Assembly (NCBI GenBank): GCA_046710445.1
Contig: JBKEHD010000023.1
Span: 1 to 16,834, forward strand
Direction: 5' to 3'
DNA length: 16,834 bases
Source: JBKEHD01 sp046710445
GTDB lineage: Bacteria > Pseudomonadota > Alphaproteobacteria > Rickettsiales > Midichloriaceae
Below, one piece after another: positions 1-7,162 of this stretch. Position 1 is the first letter of the stretch; each line of letters begins with the position of its first letter. Under the pieces are notes generated by a model that was not told the DNA's origin, ran no database searches, and was given only the letters and a program-made list of their open reading frames with translations. The position numbers and the translations under genes are program-made.

Positions 1-9
1 TGGGGTGTT

Positions 10-408
10 ATGTCGAAATTTGATACTGTATCTGATAATGAAAAAAGTACAAATCTTGAAAAAATGCAAAAAGAGTTTAAAGCAAATATAGATGCAATGA
101 CTGCTGCGCATACAGTGAAGATGGAGCAGTTACTTAAATTTCAGAACCATAATTTTGCTGATACCGTTTCTGAACTTGATACTGAACAAGTAAAAGACCT
201 GCAAGGTGAGATAAATTCTGATAAGTATCTACAGGAAGTGACGCAATATCTGAAGGAGAAGATGGCGGAGCTGGATGAGAAGATGGCGGAGCTGGATGAG
301 AAGATGGCGGAGCTGGAGAAGTATACACAGAATTTTGCTGATACCGTTTCTGAACTTTACACTGGACAAGTATATAACGAATCGCAAATTACTGAAGATT
401 TTGAGTAA
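10..408 (+). CDS. Coiled-coil protein with internal repeats (unrecognised)
   Basis: A 132-residue, highly charged, helix-prone protein that I do not recognise. Residues 84-104 are three tandem copies of a seven-residue unit (KMAELDE type). This is an exact heptad and is encoded by 21-bp direct repeats at 259-321, so a coiled coil is likely. A second, separate duplication brackets it: the segment NFADTVSEL occurs at about residues 48-56 and again at 108-116. There is no signal peptide or membrane segment. The repeat codons (gcg, gag, ctg) are richer in G and C than the surrounding genes. No stop codon lies between base 1 and the ATG at 10, so the gene may begin upstream of the window and the start is provisional. 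Coiled-coil repeat proteins are common among secreted or surface proteins of Rickettsiales, but a function here would be a guess. Confidence 0.6.
   Translation: MSKFDTVSDNEKSTNLEKMQKEFKANIDAMTAAHTVKMEQLLKFQNHNFADTVSELDTEQVKDLQGEINSDKYLQEVTQYLKEKMAELDEKMAELDEKMAELEKYTQNFADTVSELYTGQVYNESQITEDFE
151..357 (+). repeat. 27-bp direct repeat pair inside the coiled-coil gene
   Basis: The 27 bases at 151-177 recur exactly at 331-357. The offset is 180 bases, exactly 60 codons, so both copies are read in the same frame and give the same peptide (NFADTVSEL). The 21-bp tandem repeats lie between the copies. This looks like a segmental duplication within the gene. Confidence 0.9.
259..321 (+). repeat. Three tandem 21-bp repeats
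   Basis: Three head-to-tail copies of a 21-base unit lie at 259-279, 280-300 and 301-321. The first two are identical and the third differs only near its end. The unit is in frame and encodes one heptad of a coiled coil, so copy number could change without breaking the reading frame. Confidence 0.9.
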
Positions 409-410
409 TT

Positions 411-431
411 AAAAATCTCATAGGAGACTAT
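411..431 (-). terminator. Candidate terminator after zapE
   Basis: Read on the minus strand, AGTCTC (429-424) pairs with GAGATT (419-414), with one G-U pair, around a four-base loop, and runs into five T residues (415-411). It lies 65 bases past the zapE stop and would end the zapE transcript. The stem is short, so the call is moderate. On the plus strand the hairpin is followed only by a run of four T. Confidence 0.4.
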
Positions 432-495
432 TTTATAATCTTTATATTAATCTAATAATCTAATTCTAGTATCGTAAGTATAATAAAATAATCTT

Positions 496-1560
496 CTACA
501 AATCAACTTCCCTAAATTGCATTTCATATATTCTTGAAACCGCCCTCTTGAATTCTGATTTATGCGTGTTTCCTAGATATAAATTATCTAATGAAACTTC
601 TGCAGAAAATACCCCATGAATATTATTATCATACATACAATCTATCAAAGTTATAAATCGCAAAGCTTCGTTATGATTTTCTTGTGTCATTTGTGGGATT
701 TTTTCAATTATAACTATAGAAAAATTTTCACAAATAGCTATATAATCCGCAGCCCCTAAATTCCTATTACACAACTCATCAAATTCAAATAATACTATAC
801 TGCTATAAGTGTTACTCAAAGAAACACTTCTATTCTCCGTGATAGACAACTCTTTTGCTTGAAATTTATTTCCTTCTGTTAATCCATTAACAATTGAAGA
901 CATTTTCAATATATTATTTTGCTCAGCATATGGATATATGTATAAACTCTTCTCAAATATATTTCTTTTCCTATAATCATCATCATTATCCAAATGATAA
1001 ATATCCAAATTATTTTCTATAAATTCTATCAACGGAAATATATACTCCCTCTTCAATCCATCTTGATATAATTCTTCCGGATTACAATTTGAAGTAATAA
1101 ACACATATATTCCTAACTCAATCAATAATGGCAATAATCTTGTAAAAATCGTAGCATCAACAATATTATTTATATAAAATTCATCCAAATATAAAACTTT
1201 ATATTTTGCTCTTAATCCATTAGCAAAAATTCTTAATTTATCAGCATCAGGAGATTTACCATTTAAATTTTTATGACAATCAATAATAAATTTATGAAAA
1301 TGCTCTTTATGTTTATTTTTTACCTTTAAGTTTTTAAAAAATAAATTTGTGATAAAACTTTTTCCCCTACCAACATCTCCGTAAACATACACCCCTTTTT
1401 TTCCCTGTGCTTTGGAATTAAATAGTTTTTTTATGAACCAATCATCTTGCCTCTCTAATATTTGTGAATATTGAGACAGTAATTCGACAAGCTTGAGTTG
1501 GCTTTGATCTTCTAAATAATTATTTTCTTGTATAATATGTTTATATAATGATATCAGCAT
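496..1560 (-). CDS. zapE: AFG1/ZapE-family ATPase
   Basis: A 354-residue P-loop ATPase of the AFG1/ZapE family. Walker A is GDVGRGKS at residues 61-68, Walker B is LYLDEF at 123-128, and a sensor-like TSN lies at 156-158. It is followed by the family's LYxxGLxREYIFPLI pattern at about 164-178 and, near the C terminus, FDELCNRNLGAADY, a strong family signature. Length is normal and no domain is missing. In E. coli ZapE acts with FtsZ at the division septum under stress; the mitochondrial homologue AFG1/LACE1 takes part in inner-membrane protein turnover. Which role applies in this organism is not visible. Its ATG overlaps the fabG stop by one base (TAATG), so translation is probably coupled to fabG. 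It is the last gene of the run. Confidence 0.93.
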   Translation of the reverse strand: MLISLYKHIIQENNYLEDQSQLKLVELLSQYSQILERQDDWFIKKLFNSKAQGKKGVYVYGDVGRGKSFITNLFFKNLKVKNKHKEHFHKFIIDCHKNLNGKSPDADKLRIFANGLRAKYKVLYLDEFYINNIVDATIFTRLLPLLIELGIYVFITSNCNPEELYQDGLKREYIFPLIEFIENNLDIYHLDNDDDYRKRNIFEKSLYIYPYAEQNNILKMSSIVNGLTEGNKFQAKELSITENRSVSLSNTYSSIVLFEFDELCNRNLGAADYIAICENFSIVIIEKIPQMTQENHNEALRFITLIDCMYDNNIHGVFSAEVSLDNLYLGNTHKSEFKRAVSRIYEMQFREVDL

Positions 1561-2297
1561 TACGACATATACATTCCACCATTAACACTTAATGTCTGTC
1601 CGGTAATATATGAACTTTCCTCAGAAGCCAAAAACAATATTGCATTTGCAACATCTTGCGGCGTACCAATCTTTCTCATAGGAATATGTGCAATAATTGC
1701 CTCTTTAATATTATCACTCAATCCTTTTGTCATAGGAGTATCTATATATCCTGGTGCAACACAATTTACTGTTATACCTCTTGTCGCAACTTCTAACGCA
1801 AGGGACTTGCTCATCCCAATCATGCCAGCTTTACTTGCAGCATAATTTGATTGCCCAACATTACCGCTCAAACCTATTACGGATGATATATTGATTATTC
1901 TACCATATTTTCTTTTTATCATAGATTTGATAGCTTGTTTGTTTAATTTAAATGTAGAAGTTAAATTTAGTTTAATCACATCATTCCATGCTTCATCTTT
2001 CATCCTCATTGCAAGAGAATCTTTGGTGACACCAGCATTACAAACCAAAACATCTATATTACCAATTTCTTTTTCAGCGTTTTCTATCAATAAATCCACA
2101 TTTTCATCTTCATTAAAATCACATATAAGATAATGACAATTTGAACCTAATTCAGATTTCAAACTATCCAATGCCTCTTTTTTTCTACCCACCATTATGA
2201 CTGTTGCTCCTTGAGCATGAAATGTCCTCACAATAGATTTACCTATCCCACCAGTTGCCCCTGTAACTAAAGCTATTTTACCATTTAACTTAAACAT
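1560..2297 (-). CDS. fabG: 3-oxoacyl-ACP reductase FabG
   Basis: A 245-residue short-chain dehydrogenase that matches FabG along its whole length. It reduces 3-oxoacyl-ACP with NADPH in each cycle of type II fatty-acid synthesis in the cytosol. The Rossmann nucleotide-binding loop is TGATGGIG at residues 12-19, and the structural NAG motif is at 87-89. The catalytic set is N111, S139, Y152 and K156 (YxxxK in NYAASKAG). The C-terminal SSYITGQTLSVNGG is typical of FabG. The start is well fixed by an AAGGAGA Shine-Dalgarno sequence seven bases upstream. That sequence overlaps the stop of fabD, so the two genes of malonyl-ACP supply and keto reduction are translated from one message. fabF, fabH and acpP are not in the window. 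Confidence 0.96.
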   Translation of the reverse strand: MFKLNGKIALVTGATGGIGKSIVRTFHAQGATVIMVGRKKEALDSLKSELGSNCHYLICDFNEDENVDLLIENAEKEIGNIDVLVCNAGVTKDSLAMRMKDEAWNDVIKLNLTSTFKLNKQAIKSMIKRKYGRIINISSVIGLSGNVGQSNYAASKAGMIGMSKSLALEVATRGITVNCVAPGYIDTPMTKGLSDNIKEAIIAHIPMRKIGTPQDVANAILFLASEESSYITGQTLSVNGGMYMS

Positions 2298-2303
2298 ATA
2301 ATT

Positions 2304-2310
2304 TCTCCTT
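2304..2310 (-). promoter_or_regulatory. Shine-Dalgarno of fabG overlapping the fabD stop
   Basis: The minus strand reads AAGGAGA here, with seven bases between GGAG and the fabG ATG. Its first base is the last base of the fabD stop codon. It is one of only three clear Shine-Dalgarno sequences in the window and fixes the fabG start. Confidence 0.8.
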
Positions 2311-3248
2311 TAATTATTTAAAAATTTATCTATACCTTCAATACTATCTAAAGAACAGGTATTTATATCTGAATATTGTCTTTTAGCTAAATTCGAAAGT
2401 ACTTTTCCTGGGCCTATTTCAACAAAATTTCTTACACCCATTCTGTATATTTTATCTATTGTTTCTCTCCATCTAACCATACCTTCAATTTGATTTACAA
2501 GCATATCTTTTACGGAATTTAAATCTTTGTAAAAATCTGCTGTGTAATTTGCAATAATCCTTACTTTAGGATCTACAAACGTATATTTTTGCAATTCTTC
2601 ATTCATCATATTCGTCGCATGTTTCATCAAACTTGAATGAAATGGTGCACTAACTGGCAACTGTATAGCTTTCCTTATTTTTAATGGCTTGATAAATTCA
2701 TCTATTTTATCAAAAGCTTTTTTCTCTCCACTTAATATTATTTGCCCTCCCCCGTTATCATTTGCTACTTCACAAATTCCATCATTTGATAATTCTTCAC
2801 ATAATTTTTGCGCTGTATCATAATCACAGCCAATTAATGCATACATAGCACCCTTCCCCATTGGTACTGCTTCTTGCATAAAAACACCCCTTTTCCTTAA
2901 AATCTTTGAAGTATCAGATATATTTATGGATTCTGATGCGCATAAGCTGCTATACTCACCAAGAGAATGTCCAGCTGTTACATCGCATAATTCTTCGAAT
3001 TTTTTTCCTGATATTTTTTGTAATACTTGCAAAATAGCAACGGATGTTGCCATGATCGCTGGTTGAGTATTGCTAGTGATTTTAAGTTCTTCACTATCAC
3101 CTTCAAATATTAATTTTGATAGATTTTCTCCTAATGATTCATCTACTTGTTGAAAAACTTCTTTTGCCTCAGAAAAATTATCATAAAATTCCTTTCCCAT
3201 ACCAATATACTGAGAACCCTGTCCAGGAAATAAAAAAGCTACTTTCAT
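2310..3248 (-). CDS. fabD: Malonyl-CoA:ACP transacylase FabD
   Basis: A 312-residue acyltransferase that moves malonyl from CoA to acyl carrier protein, the entry to fatty-acid elongation. The oxyanion-hole motif GQGSQ is at residues 9-13. The nucleophile S95 lies in GHSLGEY (93-99). R120 would bind the malonyl carboxylate, and H204 in APFH completes the dyad. The C-terminal EIGPGKVLSNLAKR motif is intact, and length is normal for the family. The ATG at 3248 follows only a weak purine stretch (AAAGAA). It is the first fatty-acid gene of the pair with fabG, which follows after 12 bases. A 98-base gap separates it from the upstream atpI, so a promoter of its own is possible, although I found no convincing -35/-10 pair there. 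Confidence 0.96.
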   Translation of the reverse strand: MKVAFLFPGQGSQYIGMGKEFYDNFSEAKEVFQQVDESLGENLSKLIFEGDSEELKITSNTQPAIMATSVAILQVLQKISGKKFEELCDVTAGHSLGEYSSLCASESINISDTSKILRKRGVFMQEAVPMGKGAMYALIGCDYDTAQKLCEELSNDGICEVANDNGGGQIILSGEKKAFDKIDEFIKPLKIRKAIQLPVSAPFHSSLMKHATNMMNEELQKYTFVDPKVRIIANYTADFYKDLNSVKDMLVNQIEGMVRWRETIDKIYRMGVRNFVEIGPGKVLSNLAKRQYSDINTCSLDSIEGIDKFLNN

Positions 3249-3346
3249 GTTTCTTTATAATATAATCATTAATAAAGAGGCAGTTTAAATTATTTAATTA
3301 AATTCATCAATGAAATTACTTTTTTAAATCAATTTATTTGAAAAAA

Positions 3347-3601
3347 TCACCTTTTGTTTAAATTTTTATATACATTTAAAAATCCGGAAAAAAAACCTAA
3401 TACCGAACATATGAAAAGAAAAATTGGTAATGTATTTAAATAAAAATCACATATATATCCAACAAAACCGCCAACTATCATGCCAACTAGGATATCTACA
3501 ATTATAAAAAATGTGGAATTATTTTTGGTTTTTTTTTGCTTTGAACCACTTTCATGAAGAAGCTGCTCTCGTAATTTTCTTATTTTTTCTTTTCTACTCA
3601 C
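3347..3601 (-). CDS. atpI: AtpI-like F0F1-ATPase assembly protein
   Basis: An 84-residue protein with a basic N terminus (residues 1-27) and two membrane helices at about 31-51 and 57-77. The GxxxGxxxGYxxD pattern ending at D52 and the terminal GFxxGFLNVY segment are characteristic of the short alphaproteobacterial AtpI (ATPase_gene1 family). This family is linked to F0 c-ring assembly and to divalent-cation handling at the ATP synthase. The start is GTG, overlapping the upstream kinase stop by one base (TAGTG); the next methionine is at residue 41, inside the first helix, so GTG is the only sensible start. In most relatives atpI leads the atpBEF genes, but none are present here. The call rests on a short sequence, though the motifs fit well. 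Confidence 0.78.
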   Translation of the reverse strand: MSRKEKIRKLREQLLHESGSKQKKTKNNSTFFIIVDILVGMIVGGFVGYICDFYLNTLPIFLFICSVLGFFSGFLNVYKNLNKR

Positions 3602-4839
3602 TATAATTGTTTTAAAACAGGAAATGTCATTTCAAATTGAGTGTATTCACCATATACAGATGTGCATTTGACAGTTGCTCCCATCTTTTTTAGTACAGTT
3701 TTACAATAATATAAACCTATTCCAAATTTTGAAGTTGTAAAATTCATATCAAATATATATTTGATAACATCGCTTTTTATACCAACTCCAGTATCTTTGA
3801 AATACAGCTTATTATCTTTTGCCCATATATAAATATCTGCTTTAGTCCCAGCATGAGAAAAACTATTTTTTAATAAATTAAAAATAATGTATTTAAATAA
3901 AAGCCTTGATCCATAAAAATAAAAATCATTGGTATTATCAAAATTAATTTTTTCAAATTGTTTATCTAGAAAAAAATGTTCATCAATAGCTATTTCAATA
4001 CATTTTATAATTGAATATCTTTTTGTATCTGAATATTCAGTATCTATATTTCTAGAAGTAATTAGCATAACCTCTACGTTATTCAAACATAAATTAGTAA
4101 TCCCATATATATCTAAAACATCTTTTGAAAACTCTTCGTACTTTTCTTCCTTAATTTTTTGCATTAGTATATCCGCCTTTACTTTAGCAATAGATATAGG
4201 TCCATGGACTTCATGAGCAATGGCATTTGCAAAAGTTTTAGAAAATTCAATTTGATTTTGTGAATAATTCAACTTAAATAACATAATTAATAGCAATGCA
4301 ATACTAAAAGCTCCATTAGAAAATATAGCATATGTTTCTAAATCATCTTCCATCATCAATGATATATTTACTTCATAAAATCTTAAAGAAATGAAATAAT
4401 ATACTAAGTACGCAAGGATAGCGGAAAGTATATGATAAATTATGAATTTTTTTTGGCTAACAAACATATACAAAATTGCTGAAGCAAGTACTAATTTCAT
4501 AACCCATTGATTATCAAATTCACTCAAAAACAAACAATAATATGAAATAAATGGCAAAGAAAAAAACATGATAGATGATCTTAAAACCACTACTGCACTA
4601 TCAGTTTTAAAAATAACATTATGAAGTAGATTTACTATATTCAGAATAACTAATAAAAAATTAAAAATTATCAAAGATTTGATGATAAAACTATCCTCAA
4701 CAACGGCATATATAACGATTGGTGTATATGTTAAAATGATTAATATGGACAATAAATAGTTTAATTTATTATTCATATCATCAATTTTCATATCTCCAAA
4801 CAATAGCTGAAATAGAAAATTTCTTACTTTCAATCCCAC
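3601..4839 (-). CDS. Six-helix membrane sensor histidine kinase
   Basis: A 412-residue hybrid-free histidine kinase. The N-terminal 190 residues contain about six hydrophobic helices (near 27-47, 52-76, 83-105, 112-128, 131-152 and 170-191) and no periplasmic sensing domain. The H-box AHEVHGPI places the phospho-acceptor at H209. The N-box is NLLKNSFSHA (N321, N325), the G1 box is DTGVGI (349-354), and the G2 box is FGIGL (372-376), so the ATPase domain looks complete. The architecture resembles six-helix autoinducer kinases such as CqsS/LqsS, but that is a comparison of layout only. No response regulator is adjacent; the nearest is the PleD-like gene at 9708. The start is uncertain: GTG at 4839 has no Shine-Dalgarno sequence, and ATG codons at 4791 and 4776 are alternatives. 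Its stop overlaps the atpI start. Confidence 0.85.
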   Translation of the reverse strand: MGLKVRNFLFQLLFGDMKIDDMNNKLNYLLSILIILTYTPIVIYAVVEDSFIIKSLIIFNFLLVILNIVNLLHNVIFKTDSAVVVLRSSIMFFSLPFISYYCLFLSEFDNQWVMKLVLASAILYMFVSQKKFIIYHILSAILAYLVYYFISLRFYEVNISLMMEDDLETYAIFSNGAFSIALLLIMLFKLNYSQNQIEFSKTFANAIAHEVHGPISIAKVKADILMQKIKEEKYEEFSKDVLDIYGITNLCLNNVEVMLITSRNIDTEYSDTKRYSIIKCIEIAIDEHFFLDKQFEKINFDNTNDFYFYGSRLLFKYIIFNLLKNSFSHAGTKADIYIWAKDNKLYFKDTGVGIKSDVIKYIFDMNFTTSKFGIGLYYCKTVLKKMGATVKCTSVYGEYTQFEMTFPVLKQL

Positions 4840-4864
4840 GATAAACTACTTAGCTAAATTCTTT

Positions 4865-4876
4865 TGTTGAACAACA
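4865..4876. other. Short inverted repeat in a divergent promoter region
   Basis: TGTTG and CAACA flank two A residues in the 133-base gap between the divergent kinase and polyprenyl synthase genes. It has the size and position of a possible operator half-site pair. With five-base arms in AT-rich DNA it could be chance. No clear promoter hexamers were found for either gene in this gap. Confidence 0.2.
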
Positions 4877-4972
4877 TGCTAACATAATTATTTTATTTTT
4901 AAATATATCTTTTATTAATGCAATTAATTTATTACGATAAACATCAGAAAAAGGTAAAAATAACACAAATTC

Positions 4973-5962
4973 ATGCACAAAGAAATTTTAGAAAAAATTT
5001 CACAAGAGGTATCAAATGATTTTAATACATTTAAAAGTCATTTTTTAAATAGCATAGTTGTAGAAAATACCCCAACACTTCTAAAAACTATTGCTACATA
5101 TATTGTTTCTTCAGGAGGGAAGAAAATAAGACCTCTTTTGACTATATTAGTATCAAAATTATTTGATTTAAATGATACAAAAAAGAAAAAAATAATACAT
5201 TTGGCAACAGCAATTGAACTCATACATACTGCCACATTACTTCATGATGATGTCATAGATGAAAGCTATTTAAGAAGAAATAATAAAACCGCAAATAATA
5301 TTTGGGGAAACAAAGGTAGTATTCTTGTTGGAGATTTTCTTTTCAGTCAGTCTTTTATAGAAATGGTAAACACTGATAATATGAAGATTTTAGATATATT
5401 ATCTAAATCTTCTTCAAAAATTGCTGAAGCTGAAGTTTGGCAATTAGATATTATTGGTGATTTTGATTTAAGCTTTGAACAATATATCTCTCTAATCACA
5501 TCAAAAACAGCTAGGCTTTTTGAATCTGCATGTGAATGCTCAGCCATAGTATCAGATGCAAAAGAAGATGACATATATGCTGTGAAAAATTTTGGTTTGA
5601 ATTTAGGAGTCATATTTCAAATAAACGATGATATTGCTGATTATTTTTCCAATAGCGATTCTCTGGGAAAAGAACCAGGTGGAGATTTTTTTGAAAACAA
5701 AACAACACTTCCTATGATATTGTTGATAAGCACTATTTCTGAAGAGGATAATAAAACCTTAACAAAAATATTATCCGTAACTAACAAAGGAAAAAAAGAA
5801 CTAAGTGATGTAATGGATTATTTTGAAAAATATAATATTAAAAAGAAAGCTAAAGAAACCTTAAATAATTTTGTCACACAAGGAGAAAATCATCTAAAAC
5901 CAATAAACGATTCAAATGTGAAAAATTTACTTTTAAAATTAATAGGATGTTATAAAGAGTAA
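4973..5962 (+). CDS. ispB: Polyprenyl diphosphate synthase (IspB-like)
   Basis: A 329-residue trans-prenyltransferase that adds isopentenyl diphosphate units to an allylic primer, giving the long chain used for quinone side chains. The IPP-binding GGKKIRP is at residues 48-54. The first Asp-rich motif is HDDVID (D92, D93, D96), followed by RR at 101-102. The second is NDDIAD (D219, D220, D223), preceded by FQ at 215-216. The usual GKxxGDDxxEGKxTLP segment is present as GKEPGGDFFENKTTLP, with G for the first D and N for the G. The length suits octaprenyl-type enzymes better than farnesyl synthase, but chain length cannot be read reliably. The bulky residues just before the first motif are TATLL. 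The gene stands alone and ends in a strong terminator. Confidence 0.88.
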   Translation: MHKEILEKISQEVSNDFNTFKSHFLNSIVVENTPTLLKTIATYIVSSGGKKIRPLLTILVSKLFDLNDTKKKKIIHLATAIELIHTATLLHDDVIDESYLRRNNKTANNIWGNKGSILVGDFLFSQSFIEMVNTDNMKILDILSKSSSKIAEAEVWQLDIIGDFDLSFEQYISLITSKTARLFESACECSAIVSDAKEDDIYAVKNFGLNLGVIFQINDDIADYFSNSDSLGKEPGGDFFENKTTLPMILLISTISEEDNKTLTKILSVTNKGKKELSDVMDYFEKYNIKKKAKETLNNFVTQGENHLKPINDSNVKNLLLKLIGCYKE

Positions 5963-5993
5963 AAAGAGCCCTAAAAATCAGGACTCTTTTTTT
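5961..5993 (+). terminator. Rho-independent, bidirectional terminator
   Basis: AAAAAGAGCCCT (5961-5972) pairs with AGGACTCTTTTT (5980-5991) with one C-A mismatch, around a seven-base loop. On the plus strand the stem ends in a run of seven T. On the minus strand it ends in five T, so it can also stop transcripts of the convergent gene ending at 6005. It is the best terminator in the window. Confidence 0.8.
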
Positions 5994-6004
5994 ATACAGT
6001 TATA

Positions 6005-6697
6005 TTACAAATCTTCTTTTGGAGTTTCTACAGTAGTATGTGTAGAAGTATCTTCATTATTATGCAATTCACTTGTTCCAGAAGATGCAACATTACTCTT
6101 TTCAATAGGTGATCTATGCTGCACTAGAGTATCTATAGACGCATCTTTAAATTCCACTAATTCCTTTATAGAACCAGCAACTCCATGTTCAATTATATTT
6201 TTTGCTATAAATGCTCCACCCATGCATGCGATAGGATAATTATGAATAAGTGTAACAACCTTAAGAGATACACCTATAGGTCCAGCAAATGGGAACACAA
6301 GAGCAGAAATAGCTAAAGTTCCTAATAAAACAGTACTAGGAGCAAAATCTTGCAATGCATTATCCATTCCTTTTATCAAATATGATTTTTCTGCATTAGT
6401 AGAATTATCTATGCTTTTATTATTAGCACAAAATGCATCTTTAGCAATTTTAGGAATTACGTATTCACAAGACCATTCACTGCTATTAGATTTTGTCTCA
6501 CCAAATGAAGAAGCGTATAAATATGCATCATGCATTCCTTCTGATACAAATAAATCACCTGAATTACTTACACCATGATCTTGGTAATATTTTTTCCCAG
6601 AATTTTTCATAGATATAATCCCTTTGTCAATACTATCAAGCACAGAACCTAAACCAACCATCTCCATTGCAGATGGAATACCAGAAAAAGCTTTCAT
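6005..6697 (-). CDS. Unrecognised membrane protein with Ser/Thr-rich tail
   Basis: A 230-residue protein that I do not recognise. The N-terminal 115 residues are soluble-looking. They are followed by a hydrophobic hairpin, roughly residues 121-147 and 147-167, with a Pro-Gly turn (FPFAGPIG). The last 35 residues are polar, rich in Ser, Thr, Glu and Asn, with no further hydrophobic segment. There is no cleavable signal peptide. Cysteines lie at 77, 90 and 158. It begins 18 bases after the stop of the tandem-repeat gene and has no clear Shine-Dalgarno sequence of its own, so the two are probably read as one unit. A two-helix hairpin with a polar tail resembles host-membrane-targeted proteins of intracellular bacteria, but this is inference from shape and context. 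Confidence 0.65.
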   Translation of the reverse strand: MKAFSGIPSAMEMVGLGSVLDSIDKGIISMKNSGKKYYQDHGVSNSGDLFVSEGMHDAYLYASSFGETKSNSSEWSCEYVIPKIAKDAFCANNKSIDNSTNAEKSYLIKGMDNALQDFAPSTVLLGTLAISALVFPFAGPIGVSLKVVTLIHNYPIACMGGAFIAKNIIEHGVAGSIKELVEFKDASIDTLVQHRSPIEKSNVASSGTSELHNNEDTSTHTTVETPKEDL

Positions 6698-6715
6698 AAG
6701 TGGTTTTACTGAATC

Positions 6716-7126
6716 TTATTCATAAGAAACATAACCAGCCACACCCCATTTTGCAGCCCATCCAGCCCAACTAGCCATTCCAGCTTTTTTAACCTCTTCT
6801 ACTTTTTTTACTGATTCAGTATCTGTAGGAGTACTTGCTCTAGAATCTATAGGTTTTGCTTCTACAGTACCTGCAGAATTACCTGCATTAGAATCTGTAG
6901 CTTCTGCTTCTGCTGCAGTATCTATAGGAGTACTTGCTCTAGAATCTATAGGTTTTGCTTCTACAGTACCTGCAGAATTACCTGCATTAGAATCTGTAGA
7001 TTCTGCTTCTAATTCAGTATATCTAGGATTACTTTCTCTAGCATGTGTAGATTCTGCTTCTAATGTACTATCTGTAGGACTAGGAGTACGACTTGCTCTA
7101 GATGCAGTATGTTTCGTTTGTTGCAT
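6716..7126 (-). CDS. Tandem-repeat Ser/Thr/Glu-rich protein
   Basis: A 136-residue low-complexity protein that I do not recognise. Residues 45-70 (starting DSNAGNSAGTVEAK) recur at 78-103 with one change, I68 against T101, giving a 33-residue period. The region at 19-44 is a degenerate earlier copy (EAEST motifs). A short basic/acidic helix (about 104-115) follows, then a Trp- and Gly-rich C terminus (W120, W123, W127). There is no signal peptide or long membrane helix. The composition, rich in Ser, Thr, Ala, Glu and Asp, recalls the tandem-repeat proteins secreted by Ehrlichia, but I see no specific sequence match. Expression signals are unusually good: a sigma70-type promoter 37 bases upstream and an AGAGGT Shine-Dalgarno sequence. 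It is co-transcribed with the membrane protein downstream. Confidence 0.7.
   Translation of the reverse strand: MQQTKHTASRASRTPSPTDSTLEAESTHARESNPRYTELEAESTDSNAGNSAGTVEAKPIDSRASTPIDTAAEAEATDSNAGNSAGTVEAKPIDSRASTPTDTESVKKVEEVKKAGMASWAGWAAKWGVAGYVSYE
6826..7023 (-). repeat. 99-bp tandem repeat
   Basis: Two 99-base units in tandem. The 75 bases at 6826-6900 are identical to 6925-6999, and the remainder of each unit is partly conserved. Shorter diverged remnants continue on both sides. The unit is 33 codons, so gain or loss of copies keeps the frame. The long perfect match suggests a recent duplication or ongoing homogenisation. Confidence 0.9.
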
Positions 7127-7133
7127 ATTATTT

Positions 7134-7139
7134 ACCTCT
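7134..7139 (-). promoter_or_regulatory. Shine-Dalgarno of the tandem-repeat gene
   Basis: The minus strand reads AGAGGT seven bases before the ATG at 7126. It fixes the start and contrasts with most neighbouring genes, which show none. Confidence 0.65.
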
Positions 7140-7162
7140 AATTAGTTAATTTCACATCACAA

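Noticed and set aside
134..328. Minus-strand frame with PAPPSSH repeats
   Set aside because: It is the reverse reading of the 21-bp heptad repeats. The plus-strand frame is longer and coiled-coil-like, while the Pro/Ser repeat is a by-product.
1891..2133. 80-residue plus-strand frame inside fabG
   Set aside because: It is antisense to conserved fabG sequence and has no family features or ribosome binding site.
3249..3346. Terminator or separate promoter between atpI and fabD
   Set aside because: Only a five-base AT-rich inverted repeat and no convincing hexamers were found. The gap leaves it open whether fabD is in the same transcript as atpI.
6826..7023. CRISPR-like direct repeats
   Set aside because: The repeats are 99 bp, coding, in frame and have no unique spacers, so they are protein tandem repeats.
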